DNA of 63,548 nt from Faucicola sp048551375 (GCF_048551375.1 NZ_JBLYZJ010000013.1:1-63548); one strand, 5' to 3'; counted from the first letter of the stretch, positions 22,986 to 31,689 are shown. Notes: generated by a model not told the origin, from the letters alone. Program-made: numbers and translations.

Positions 22986-24335
22986 ATGCAATCATTATCC
23001 TTGGTCGGTTTTACCGAAAAAAATGCAAAGATCATTAAATTATTTATTGAAATTAACTTTAGCACCATTCAGGTCAATAGTATTGATCGCAATACGATTG
23101 GTGATGGGCAATATGATCAAGGGATATTACCCTCTATATTGATGGGGCAAAACGATGCTGATATGCTGATGGTAGACATGGAAGGGGTCGGATGTTCTAC
23201 CAAAGATACTGATGAAATGTTTGCCAAATATATCAAGCATACACCCACCTTATTTATTACACGACATGCTCATTATGGTACATTGGCGATGGATACAGCC
23301 AAATATGTCGAGCAGGTTAAAGACAAACAAAAAATTATTAATTTTCACCAAGATGAGGCAGTCGCCTTGCCTTATCAATGGTTAACTGCCCCCTATAGTC
23401 GACAACAACTGCAACAAAAAATTGAGTGGTTGTTGGTCTATCAAAATAGCCACCAAACCGCTAAACCAACACCTAATGCTAGCCTATCGAATACCACGAC
23501 AGCATCCCCTGCACCAGAAGTATCTAGCAATCCAGTATCCGCTACCAAGGTCAATCAAAACAGTATTCAACAAATCGTTATTCAACAAGTATATGCCATA
23601 TTACATCAAACATTTGATGAGTTAAACGATAGAGCTTTTGTTGATTTTTGTCAGCAATTACAAACGTTAAGCGATTATACCTGTATTCATCTTGCAGGAC
23701 AGCGAGTTTTTGTCAATCCTTATGACAATACCATTATTACAACCCATTTTGACTATATTACCCATCACTTTATGGTGACTGATAAAGTTTATCAAGGTAA
23801 TCATCAGCTTGAAGCCCTTGATGCCACCGCGTATCAACAAGCCATCCGTGAATGCCGAGCCACAGGGCAAGCCTTAATGCCAATCGGTCAATTTATTTGG
23901 GCAATCGGCATGGAGCTGATGTCAACATTGTCTCATGGCTATAGTCCTTCCCATCATTTGGTATTTCAACTACAAGCCATGCCAAATTTATCCAGTATTC
24001 CTAATTTGCCAAATTATGTGCAATTACTTTTGGTCAGCTGTCTGGCACGCCCTCGCACATTGTTAGAGTTGAATGAGCTATTCCCTCAGTTAACAAATTC
24101 ACAAGTGAATCAAGTATTTATCATCGCAGGACTAGCCAATAGCCTCAATAATAAGATACTATTATCCAGTAATGGCGTTACCCAACCATTGACTCACCCC
24201 ACACCATTAGCAAATGATATGGTGGATGACCAACCACGTGTCACTGAAGCGATACAGGTGAAAAAGGCTCGTCAAACAGGATTTTTAAAACGTTTGATTC
24301 AACAAATTAGCGATAAATTCAGTCATGCCTATTGA
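22986..24335 (+). CDS. Pseudo-receiver protein of the GTPase operon
   Basis: The 449-residue protein starts with what looks like a degenerate response-regulator receiver domain (residues 1-150): strand SLSLVGF, strand ADMLMVDMEG, strand TPTLFITRHA and a final WLTAPYSRQQLQQKIEWLL, where the usual conserved Lys before Pro is missing. A Ser/Thr/Pro/Ala-rich linker follows (about 155-190). The C-terminal 250 residues are unfamiliar and end with a region like a winged helix (CLARPRTLLELNELFPQL, then QVFIIAGLANSL) and a basic tail. The likely role is an adaptor or output protein controlled by protein contacts and not by phosphorylation. The assignment is by secondary-structure pattern. Confidence 0.6.
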   Translation: MQSLSLVGFTEKNAKIIKLFIEINFSTIQVNSIDRNTIGDGQYDQGILPSILMGQNDADMLMVDMEGVGCSTKDTDEMFAKYIKHTPTLFITRHAHYGTLAMDTAKYVEQVKDKQKIINFHQDEAVALPYQWLTAPYSRQQLQQKIEWLLVYQNSHQTAKPTPNASLSNTTTASPAPEVSSNPVSATKVNQNSIQQIVIQQVYAILHQTFDELNDRAFVDFCQQLQTLSDYTCIHLAGQRVFVNPYDNTIITTHFDYITHHFMVTDKVYQGNHQLEALDATAYQQAIRECRATGQALMPIGQFIWAIGMELMSTLSHGYSPSHHLVFQLQAMPNLSSIPNLPNYVQLLLVSCLARPRTLLELNELFPQLTNSQVNQVFIIAGLANSLNNKILLSSNGVTQPLTHPTPLANDMVDDQPRVTEAIQVKKARQTGFLKRLIQQISDKFSHAY

Positions 24336-24398
24336 GTAAAAGGGAATTGATAACCCCAATGATATGGTAATCAGTTAAAAAAATATCAAGGAATATTT

Positions 24399-24935
24399 AT
24401 GACAACTGCCCATGAAGACAGTTATAAAATTATTTTTGCAGGCCCTGTGGGGGCTGGTAAAACACAAGCCATTCAGTCATTATCTGATAAACCCATTGTC
24501 ACCACCGATGAAATCGCCAGTGATGAAACCAAATTGCTAAAAAAAACCACCACAGTTGCGATGGACTATGGGGTGATGAAACTTGAAACAGGTGAAATTG
24601 TCCGTCTCTATGGTACACCAGGGCAAAGACGCTTTGATTTTATGTGGGAAATTTTAAGTGACAAGGCATTGGGCTTGGTACTATTGGTCAATGCTACTGA
24701 TGCTGACCCAGTACAGGATATGAAAGACTATATGCAGAATTTTTTGCCATTAATTAAATCTACTACCATGGTTGTGGGTATCACCCACGCTGAAGCCATG
24801 CCTTGGGACTTGCATCAACGTCTGACAGATGAACTCGTTCAGCAAGGGATTCCTGCCAATGTCGTCCCTGTGGATGCTCGTGATAAAGCCCAAATGGCAC
24901 AGTTGGTGAGTATGTTGGTATATGCTATCATTTGA
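24399..24935 (+). CDS. MglA/Arf-like small GTPase
   Basis: The 178-residue protein is a single-domain Ras-like GTPase. Seen: P-loop GPVGAGKT (residues 15-22), switch I region with a TTT stretch near residue 50, a G3-like motif YGTPGQRRF (71-79) with the catalytic-position Gln76, and strand LGLVLLVNATDAD. The G4 motif NKxD is replaced by THAE (129-132), so guanine specificity is not assured. Related proteins appear as 'ATP/GTP-binding protein' near Roadblock genes in many gamma-proteobacteria. MglA-type GTPases switch polarity or pilus activity. Here it lies between a pseudo-receiver gene and a second Roadblock-like gene. It has no lipid anchor or membrane segment. Confidence 0.85.
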   Translation: MTTAHEDSYKIIFAGPVGAGKTQAIQSLSDKPIVTTDEIASDETKLLKKTTTVAMDYGVMKLETGEIVRLYGTPGQRRFDFMWEILSDKALGLVLLVNATDADPVQDMKDYMQNFLPLIKSTTMVVGITHAEAMPWDLHQRLTDELVQQGIPANVVPVDARDKAQMAQLVSMLVYAII

Positions 24936-24970
24936 TGACTTTTAGCAAATCCTCTTATATGGTTGAACCC

Positions 24971-25054
24971 CTTCCCTTTAGGGAAGTATAATACTACCCA
25001 GAGGAGCGTAACCTCTTGCCATTCGTTTGCAGTTCACGTTGCAGATGTGGACTG
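24971..25054 (+). other. Three successive stem-loops before the last operon gene
   Basis: CTTCCC/GGGAAG (24971-24986), GAGG/CCTC (25001-25015) and CAGTTCAC/GTGGACTG (25030-25054, one wobble pair) occur in a row in the 167-bp gap between the GTPase and the second Roadblock-like gene. They could tune expression of the last gene or act as a processing site. Confidence 0.35.
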
Positions 25055-25102
25055 AAATATTATAAAAACCCAAAATACTTAACATTATAAAGGAACTTCG
25101 CC

Positions 25103-25771
25103 GTGGTAAATACCTCTGAAAATCACATCATATTGACACCTGCTGGCGTACTACACGGATTTTCTCAAGCCAATCCCAGTGAACAACAATTGGCATTGCA
25201 GGCTGTACTCACGCCAAACACCACCATCACGGCTCATGCTTGGAGTGAGCGATATAGTGAAACGTGGCTTGATATGTTTATTGAGGAGGGGTGGATTGAA
25301 GTGGTCGAAAAGCCTATTTTAGCCCCACACGTTCAGCTAGATAGTTTCTTACGGTATGTATCAGCAAGCTTGTCAGGTAGTCGCCGAGTGGCAATTGGCT
25401 CAGACCAAGGGTTTTGTATTGCACGCATGGGCTTTAGTCAAGAAGAAGCCGATACATTATCGGTCGCTGCGGCTGACTTTTATGACTTTTTACAACGTCA
25501 ACAACAACGTGGTTGGGCGGTGCATGGTCATGCGGTATCATTTTTCTCAAGCATTGATATGCTAATGCCAAATACTAGTTTGGTTTTCTTATGGATTAAT
25601 GGCTCTGGCTATTTCTTAATTTTGGAAGATGAGCCTTTGATTAATAACCGTGCCTTTGTTGAGTTGGTGTGGGGTATTAAAGCCACAGGTGAGCGTTTTG
25701 AACAGCGTTCGGCATTGGTGGAAGAAGAAACAGATGCAGAAGGTGAAGAAGTATCAGACGATAATCATTGA
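25103..25771 (+). CDS. Second Roadblock-like protein
   Basis: The 222-residue protein starts at GTG with an AAAGGAAC ribosome site. The N-terminal third has a winged-helix-like pattern (AHAWSERYSETWLDMFIEEG, then WIEVVEKP). The centre looks like a divergent Roadblock/LC7 fold: helix DSFLRYVSASL, strand RRVAIGSDQGFCIARMGFS, helix EADTLSVAAADFYDFLQRQ, then strands ending in LVFLWINGSGYFLILE. The tail is strongly acidic. The last gene of the run, it may pair with the GTPase or with the first Roadblock protein. The fold call is by pattern and moderately sure. A MITE-like element follows the stop. Confidence 0.6.
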   Translation: MVNTSENHIILTPAGVLHGFSQANPSEQQLALQAVLTPNTTITAHAWSERYSETWLDMFIEEGWIEVVEKPILAPHVQLDSFLRYVSASLSGSRRVAIGSDQGFCIARMGFSQEEADTLSVAAADFYDFLQRQQQRGWAVHGHAVSFFSSIDMLMPNTSLVFLWINGSGYFLILEDEPLINNRAFVELVWGIKATGERFEQRSALVEEETDAEGEEVSDDNH

Positions 25772-25839
25772 TAACTTTTTTCTCAAATCACTAAGCGTGG
25801 GTTGGCAAAGCATCACCCACGGCATCTTTGGGCGTATGT

Positions 25840-25931
25840 ACAGTGAATTAAATCAGAAATGCAACTTTTGAAATTTTGGGCGTATTGCATACGCCCCTAC
25901 AAGGGTATCTTATTTCTAGTTTAAACAACTA
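25840..25931 (-). mobile_element. MITE-like element, family A
   Basis: Inverted ends CAGTGAATTAAATCAGAAAT and the complement of ATTTCTAGTTTAAACAACTA surround the core palindrome GGGCGTATTGCATACGCCC. It is in reverse orientation relative to most copies and lies between convergent genes. Confidence 0.7.
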
Positions 25932-25967
25932 TCGTACGCCCTTATCATTTTTTAACTTTTCAACAGC

Positions 25968-26471
25968 TTATACCAATTTCACCGCTTGGCTATCTTTGGG
26001 TGTGACTTTGACGATTTGTACCTTAAATAGTACATTTTGCCCTGCCAATGGGTGATTAAAATCCACTTTTACCACCTCATCATTCACGTCACTAATTACA
26101 CCGACTACAGCATTTTGCCCTTTGTCACTAAATTCCATCATAGTACCGACTTCTGGCACACTGCCGGTCACGGCAAATTGAGCATGGCTAAAGCTTTGGA
26201 TATTGTCTGGGTTGTGTTGCCCAAAAGCCTCGTCAGGGGATAGGTGAGCGGTGCGTGTATCGCCCGCCGTTAGGTTTATCAAGACTTTTTCAAAGCCCTC
26301 AAGTAAGCTACCATCACCAATGGTAAGGCTCACAGGGGTAGGGCGGTCAAAGGTGGAGTCGATGACTGTGCCATTTTCTAGGCTGACTTCAAAATGCAAA
26401 TCGACTTGAGAGCCGTGTGTGATGCGAGTTTGTTCGTTGGGATTGATGATGGTATTATCTGTTGTATTCAT
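25968..26471 (-). CDS. fkpB: FKBP-type peptidyl-prolyl isomerase (SlpA/FkpB type)
   Basis: The 167-residue cytoplasmic FKBP has an N-terminal FKBP half (VDLHFEVSLENGTVIDSTFD), the inserted flap (LSPDEAFGQHNPDNIQSF) typical of SlyD/SlpA, and the closing half with DFNHPLAGQNVLFKVQIVKV. It catalyses proline isomerisation and acts as a folding chaperone. It lacks the His-rich metal-binding tail of SlyD, so it is the SlpA/FkpB type. In many gamma-proteobacteria fkpB directly follows lspA; here a methyltransferase gene is inserted between them. It is slightly longer than E. coli FkpB (149). Confidence 0.9.
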   Translation of the reverse strand: MNTTDNTIINPNEQTRITHGSQVDLHFEVSLENGTVIDSTFDRPTPVSLTIGDGSLLEGFEKVLINLTAGDTRTAHLSPDEAFGQHNPDNIQSFSHAQFAVTGSVPEVGTMMEFSDKGQNAVVGVISDVNDEVVKVDFNHPLAGQNVLFKVQIVKVTPKDSQAVKLV

Positions 26472-26475
26472 AGCG

Positions 26476-26593
26476 TATCTTCATTAGTTGTTAAATAGGT
26501 CTAAAGGCTTGATTTTAAACTGTAACGATGTGGGGTCGGGTGTACCGCCTTTAGGTTGAGCCAAGTAATTGCTTATCTGAAAATCCTGTCATG
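26476..26593 (-). pseudogene. Possible remnant of a gene behind the methyltransferase
   Basis: Directly after the methyltransferase stop an AGGGA ribosome site and ATG start a 13-codon frame (MTGFSDKQLLGST). A frame one base off continues as a protein-like PKGGTPDPTSLQFKIKPL and ends at a TAA just before the fkpB ribosome site. I read this as the ends of a frameshifted, mostly deleted gene, possibly the cognate restriction enzyme. Chance is a real alternative. Confidence 0.25.
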
Positions 26594-26603
26594 CTAATTA
26601 TCC

Positions 26604-27602
26604 CTATGATTGACGTAATGTTTTTTCAATTTCTGCCAAAATTGCTACCAAAACATTGACTGCCACACTATTGCCAAACTGTTGATAGGCTTGGGCTTGG
26701 CTAGATACGATGTGAAAATCTTCAGGAAAGCCTTGTAATCTAGCACATTCTCTAGGGCTAAGTTTGCGTATGGTATCGCCAATTTTATACAGTCCAGTTT
26801 TTGACCCAACACCACCCCCATAAGCGGATAAGGTAATCGCATGACCCAAAGGATGATAAATCCGTTCGCCTTGACCGCCTTTATTGACAATGCCAATTTG
26901 TATCGGACGGTTAGGTAAGATAGGCTGACCAAAACGGTCGGTATCTGGGATAAAATCCTTATAAATCACCATGTCGTCACGTTTGACAACCTTGGCATCG
27001 CTTGGATTGTCTTGCAAAATCGATTGTAGGGCGATTTTTTTTGGGAGTGGCTTGGGAAAGTTAAATTGTTGGATACCTAAATCCCTTTTAAACCCCACTA
27101 AATAGATACGTTCACGGTTTTGCGGTAAGCCAAAATCTGACGCATTTAATACTTGATAAAATACGTCATAACCCAATTGGTTTAGGGTATGTAGCACGAC
27201 TTTTAGGGTATTGCCTTTATCGTGATTGATAAAATTTTTAACATTTTCTAGTAATAATACCTTAGGCTGATGATGGGCGATGATTCGAGCAATGCCAAAA
27301 AACAATGTCCCACGTGTATCGGCAAAACCTTGCTGTTTGCCCGAGATACTAAACGCTTGGCAAGGAAAGCCTGCACAAAGAATATCATGGGGTGGGATGT
27401 TTTTTTTATCAATTTGGGTAATGTCACCAAAGGGTTTTATCCCATAATTAGCTTGGTAAGTATGGCTGGCGTGTTTATCCCACTCGCTAGCAAAGACACA
27501 TTTTGCCCCAAATTGGCTTAGGGCTTGATGAAAACCGCCAATCCCTGCAAATAGGTCGATAAAGTGTTGGTTGGATAAAGATTGCATGAATGAGCAAGTC
27601 AC
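26604..27602 (-). CDS. DNA (cytosine-5) methyltransferase, no intact restriction partner
   Basis: The 332-residue protein has the full C5-methyltransferase motif set: motif I FAGIGGF (18-24, SAM binding), motif IV GFPCQAFS with catalytic Cys81, motif VI ENV (119-121), motif VIII QNRERIYLVGF, a short target-recognition region, and motif X QFGNSVAVNVL. It methylates C5 of cytosine in a specific DNA sequence that cannot be told from the protein. Its ATG overlaps the lspA stop (ATGA), so it is translated as part of the ileS-lspA operon. An internal ATG at residue 6 is an alternative start. No restriction endonuclease gene is intact nearby. The position between lspA and fkpB points to an insertion event. 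Confidence 0.93.
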   Translation of the reverse strand: MTCSFMQSLSNQHFIDLFAGIGGFHQALSQFGAKCVFASEWDKHASHTYQANYGIKPFGDITQIDKKNIPPHDILCAGFPCQAFSISGKQQGFADTRGTLFFGIARIIAHHQPKVLLLENVKNFINHDKGNTLKVVLHTLNQLGYDVFYQVLNASDFGLPQNRERIYLVGFKRDLGIQQFNFPKPLPKKIALQSILQDNPSDAKVVKRDDMVIYKDFIPDTDRFGQPILPNRPIQIGIVNKGGQGERIYHPLGHAITLSAYGGGVGSKTGLYKIGDTIRKLSPRECARLQGFPEDFHIVSSQAQAYQQFGNSVAVNVLVAILAEIEKTLRQS

Positions 27603-28117
27603 ACCCTTGCTGTGCGTTTTGGCTCAAGAAAAAACGCATCAATCAAAATCAACGCCACGCCTAGATTAATCGCCATATCCGCCACATTAAAAATCGGAAA
27701 ATGCCACACATCTGCATAATGAACATGTACAAAATCAATCACATAGCCCAAACGCACACGGTCAATCAAATTCCCCAATGCCCCTGATAATACCATCGCC
27801 AAACCAAAAGACAGCACTTTGGCTTGTTGTGGGGTTTTACGCAGATACACCATAATCCCAACCGATACGGCTAAGGCAAGGGCAGAGAAAAACCACTTTT
27901 GCCAACCGCCTTTATCCGCCAAAAAGCTAAACGCCGCCCCATGATTATGAGCAAGGGTAAAGTTCAAAATCGGGTCAATTAATGGCAAGGTTTGGTAAAG
28001 TTGAAAGTTATTTTCAAAATACAGCTTGGTGACTTGGTCAATGACAATCGCAAGCACCGCAAGACCGTACCAAACAAAGGCTTTATTGCCGTTTGGGGTT
28101 AAGTTAGGCAAACTCAC
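27599..28117 (-). CDS. lspA: Lipoprotein signal peptidase II
   Basis: LspA (172 residues) is the inner-membrane aspartyl protease that cleaves the signal peptide of prolipoproteins before the lipidated Cys. Four membrane helices are visible, and the catalytic Asp pair is in GNLIDRVRLGYVIDFV and FNVADMAIN, with the NHGAAFS motif between helices 1 and 2. It overlaps the end of ileS by 14 bp, the common gene order, and its stop overlaps the methyltransferase start. The several lipoproteins in this window are its likely substrates. Confidence 0.96.
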   Translation of the reverse strand: MSLPNLTPNGNKAFVWYGLAVLAIVIDQVTKLYFENNFQLYQTLPLIDPILNFTLAHNHGAAFSFLADKGGWQKWFFSALALAVSVGIMVYLRKTPQQAKVLSFGLAMVLSGALGNLIDRVRLGYVIDFVHVHYADVWHFPIFNVADMAINLGVALILIDAFFLEPKRTARV

Positions 28118-30980
28118 GCACTTCCCCTTTATTTTCTGGCAAGTTGGTCACACACCGCCCACAAATCTCTGGGTGGCTTTCATCCACGCCGACATCCGTG
28201 GTGATATGCCAACAACGTACACACTTTTCACCGTCCGCAGGGGCGATGGCAACCGCTAAAGTACCGTTTGGCGTTTCGGCTTCATGGGTCACGTTGGCTT
28301 TATTTGCCAATGGGGCAAGGTTTGCTTGGCTTGAGATAAACACGAATTTTAGCTCATTACCCAGTTTGTTTAGCACATTTAAGGTGGCATCATCAGCAAA
28401 TACGGTGACATTTGCCGATAAGTTGGCATTAATCACTTTATCGGTGCGAGCCTGTTCAAAGGCTTTGTTTACCACTTCTTTGACCGTCAAAATCAACGCC
28501 CAGTCATCTTCGCTGATGTCATTCATGGCAAATTGTGGGAATTGATACCATTCTTGGGTAAACACATAGCCGTCTGTTCCCTTGAGAACTTCCCACGCTT
28601 CTTGAGCGGTAAATGATAAGATTGGAGCAATCCAACGGAGCAAAGCATGGGCGATATGATAAATCGCTGTCTGTGCCGAGCGTCTTGGCTTCCCGTCCGC
28701 TTTGGTGGTATATTGGCGGTCTTTGATGATATCAAGGTAAAATCCGCCCAAGTCTTGCGAGCAGAAACCGACAATCGCTTGGCAAACTTGGTGGAAGTCC
28801 ATATTGGTGTAAGACTCACGAATTTGGGCTTGTACCGCTTCGGCACGTTTAACAATGTATTTATCAAGGCTTACCAATTCATCGGCATTCACCATGTCAG
28901 TCGCAGGGTCGAAGTCATCGGTATTTGCCAACAAAAAGCGAATGGTGTTGCGAATACGGCGGTACATATCGGTGGTACGAGCAAAGCCCTCGGTCGATAC
29001 TGCCATTTCGTAGCGGTAGTCGCTTGAGCCGACCCATAGACGCACGATGTCGATACCGTATTTGTCCGCTAATTCTTGCGGTTCAAAGCCTTTGGTATTG
29101 CCTTTGGATTTGGATAATTTATAGCCTTTGGCATCCACGGTAAAGCCATGCGTCAATACCTGTTTGTACGGTGGGCGACCATAAATCGCCTCACTCACAA
29201 GTAAAGACGACTGAAACCAACCACGATGTTGGTCGCTACCTTCAAGGTATAAATCGGCAGGATTTGACAGTTCATCTCGTTTATCAAGCACGGCAAAGTT
29301 GGTCGAACCCGAGTCAAACCATACGTCTAGCGTATCGGTGGATTTTTGGTAATTTTTGGCATCTTCACCGATAAAGTCCTCGGCAGGGGCATCAAACCAC
29401 GCCTCGACACCGCCTTTTTCAATCACCAATGCCACTTGTTCCATTAACGCTTGCGTATTTGGGTGCAACGCCCCTGTGTCTTTATGGATAAAGAACGGAA
29501 TCGGCACGCCCCAAGTCCGCTGACGGCTGATACACCAGTCTGGGCGACCGTGCATCATCGCCTCGATACGGTTTTGCCCCCATGCAGGTGTCCAAGTCAC
29601 ATTGGGAATGTCGGTCAAGGCTTGCTCACGCAGACCTCCTGCTTTTGAATTAGGGGCTTCCATGCTAATAAACCACTGTGGGGTCGAGCGGAAAATAATC
29701 GGCGTTTTGTGTCGCCAGCAATGTGGATAGCTGTGGGTAATCACATCATGTTTGAGCAAATGCCCAGTTTGTTGTAAGGTTTCGATGATTTTTGGTTGGG
29801 CTTTGTAGATATGTTCACCGACAAAGACTTTCGCTTCGGGTAAATACACACCGTTGCCACCGACTGGATTTTCAATCGGTAAGTTAAACTTTAGACCGAC
29901 ATTATAGTCATCGACACCATGAGCAGGGGCGGTATGTACCAAGCCTGTACCGCTATCAGCCGTGACATGGTCGCCTGTGATAATCGGCACTTGTCGCTCG
30001 GCAATTAGTGGGTGTTGGGCTTTTAGGGCGGTCAAATCTTCGCCTTTGACAGTCGCCAATACGCTGTAGTTTTCAACGCCAAACACACTCATCAAATGGG
30101 CAAGCAAATTATAAGCAAGGATAAAATGTCCCTTGTCGGTTTTTACCACCGAATATTCAAGCTCTGGGCTGACGGTAATCGCTTGGTTCGCAGGCAATGT
30201 CCAAGGCGTGGTCGTCCAAATCACCGCTTGCAATGTACCCTCAACATTGGCAGTCGCAGGCAAGGCATCACGGTTGGCAACATCAAAACCGACATAAATT
30301 GCATCGGATTTTTTATCCTCGTATTCGACTTCTGCTTCGGCAAGTGACGAGCCACAATCCAAACACCAGTTGACAGGTTTCATACCACGAGTGATATGCC
30401 CGTTTTTATAAATCTCTGCCAACGCACGAACTGTATCGGCTTCTTGCTGAAAATTCATCGTCAAATACGGATGTTCCCAGTCGCCCAACACGCCCAAGCG
30501 TTTGAAATCCACCATTTGCAAGGCGATTTGGCTTTTGGCGTAATCACGGCATGCCCCACGAAACTCGGTGGTGGTGATGATTTCGCCATTCTTCGCTTTG
30601 TCTTTGTGTGGCTGACCAACTTTACCAATCAAGCCTTCGACTTTCTGCTCAATCGGCAAGCCGTGGCAGTCCCAGCCCATGATATAAGGTGCGTCATAGC
30701 CGTCAAGGGTTTTGTATTTGACAATCATGTCTTTGAGGACTTTATTGACGACATGACCCAAGTGAATTTGACCGTTGGCGTATGGTGGTCCATCATGTAA
30801 TGTGTATTTTTCACGCCCTTGACGTGCGTTGCGGACTTGTCCATAGACATCATCGGCGAACCATTGTTCTAGCCATTTTGGTTCACGTTTGGCAAGGTCG
30901 CCACGCATGGGAAATGCGGTGTCGGCAAGGTTTAGGGTGTCTTTATAATCTACAGTGGGTTTTTCGCTTGGCTCAGTCAT
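28104..30980 (-). CDS. ileS: Isoleucyl-tRNA synthetase
   Basis: The protein (958 residues) is a class Ia synthetase charging tRNA-Ile. Seen: the HIGH-type signature PPYANGQIHLGH near residue 67, the editing domain in the middle (TTTPWTLPANQAI), the KMSKS signature as KLSKSKGN, and the C-terminal zinc site CVRCWHI with CGRC. Length and order are those of the bacterial type (E. coli 938). It leads an operon with lspA, the methyltransferase and possibly fkpB. The CAU tRNA in this window, if Ile2, is one of its substrates after lysidine modification. Confidence 0.97.
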   Translation of the reverse strand: MTEPSEKPTVDYKDTLNLADTAFPMRGDLAKREPKWLEQWFADDVYGQVRNARQGREKYTLHDGPPYANGQIHLGHVVNKVLKDMIVKYKTLDGYDAPYIMGWDCHGLPIEQKVEGLIGKVGQPHKDKAKNGEIITTTEFRGACRDYAKSQIALQMVDFKRLGVLGDWEHPYLTMNFQQEADTVRALAEIYKNGHITRGMKPVNWCLDCGSSLAEAEVEYEDKKSDAIYVGFDVANRDALPATANVEGTLQAVIWTTTPWTLPANQAITVSPELEYSVVKTDKGHFILAYNLLAHLMSVFGVENYSVLATVKGEDLTALKAQHPLIAERQVPIITGDHVTADSGTGLVHTAPAHGVDDYNVGLKFNLPIENPVGGNGVYLPEAKVFVGEHIYKAQPKIIETLQQTGHLLKHDVITHSYPHCWRHKTPIIFRSTPQWFISMEAPNSKAGGLREQALTDIPNVTWTPAWGQNRIEAMMHGRPDWCISRQRTWGVPIPFFIHKDTGALHPNTQALMEQVALVIEKGGVEAWFDAPAEDFIGEDAKNYQKSTDTLDVWFDSGSTNFAVLDKRDELSNPADLYLEGSDQHRGWFQSSLLVSEAIYGRPPYKQVLTHGFTVDAKGYKLSKSKGNTKGFEPQELADKYGIDIVRLWVGSSDYRYEMAVSTEGFARTTDMYRRIRNTIRFLLANTDDFDPATDMVNADELVSLDKYIVKRAEAVQAQIRESYTNMDFHQVCQAIVGFCSQDLGGFYLDIIKDRQYTTKADGKPRRSAQTAIYHIAHALLRWIAPILSFTAQEAWEVLKGTDGYVFTQEWYQFPQFAMNDISEDDWALILTVKEVVNKAFEQARTDKVINANLSANVTVFADDATLNVLNKLGNELKFVFISSQANLAPLANKANVTHEAETPNGTLAVAIAPADGEKCVRCWHITTDVGVDESHPEICGRCVTNLPENKGEVREFA

Positions 30981-31086
30981 ACTTGGCTCGATTCTTCAAT
31001 AAAGTGCTAAAATAAATGGCTAAATGTAAAAATTGGATAACAGGGTATTATAGGGCAAAATGGGGGAATTGACAAAGTGATGAGGC

Positions 31087-31689
31087 TTAAAATTTAGTGA
31101 TAAAAAATATGACCGAGTAAAATCCAACCATCAAAGTGATAAATATTAAAAAGCCTTTAAATCGTTTGAAAGTCGTTTGATTAAGGTCACGTACTTTATC
31201 TTGTGATTTGCGATACCAAAAACGCAGTGCCAAATACTTCACCAACGCATAACCAATAAAGGATAAAAATAAAGCCTCAAATGCCTCAAAAAACGTCATA
31301 AAAACAAAGGAAACAGGCTGTATTTGATTGTTAACAATCTTATAGCGAGATTCCGTATTCCACAATGCCCCCTCATTATGATAAAGATAAACTTCACCCT
31401 CTTTACGCATAAAGTCTTCACCCCGTGGAAAGTCATTGACGGAAGTCACCAACGGTTGGTTATTGAACTTATTAAGATAAACAGGTGTTGGCTCATGTTT
31501 GTCATCAAGAATAACAACTTGGAATTTTTGATTGGGTGTCACTGTATCTTGAAAAAATTGGCTTTGATAATGTTCCGTTTTCAAAAATCTGATACTCATA
31601 TAACAAATACAAGCAATCAAAAACCAGCCAACAATCACGGATAACATATAACCCAACATCAGCAAAAAACTTTTGAATATTTTTACCAT
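31087..31689 (-). CDS. Three-helix membrane protein, unknown
   Basis: The 200-residue protein has membrane helices near residues 7-32, 127-157 and 175-197, with a polar domain of about 90 residues between the first and second, probably periplasmic. The last loop is basic (KSQDKVRDLNQTTFKRFKG), consistent with a cytoplasmic side. I do not recognise the family. It lies alone between ileS and another small membrane protein on the same strand. Confidence 0.65.
   Translation of the reverse strand: MVKIFKSFLLMLGYMLSVIVGWFLIACICYMSIRFLKTEHYQSQFFQDTVTPNQKFQVVILDDKHEPTPVYLNKFNNQPLVTSVNDFPRGEDFMRKEGEVYLYHNEGALWNTESRYKIVNNQIQPVSFVFMTFFEAFEALFLSFIGYALVKYLALRFWYRKSQDKVRDLNQTTFKRFKGFLIFITLMVGFYSVIFFITKF

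Noticed and set aside
28144..28545. Antisense frames opposite ileS
   Set aside because: Conserved synthetase sequence on the other strand explains the openness; no homologous-looking segments.
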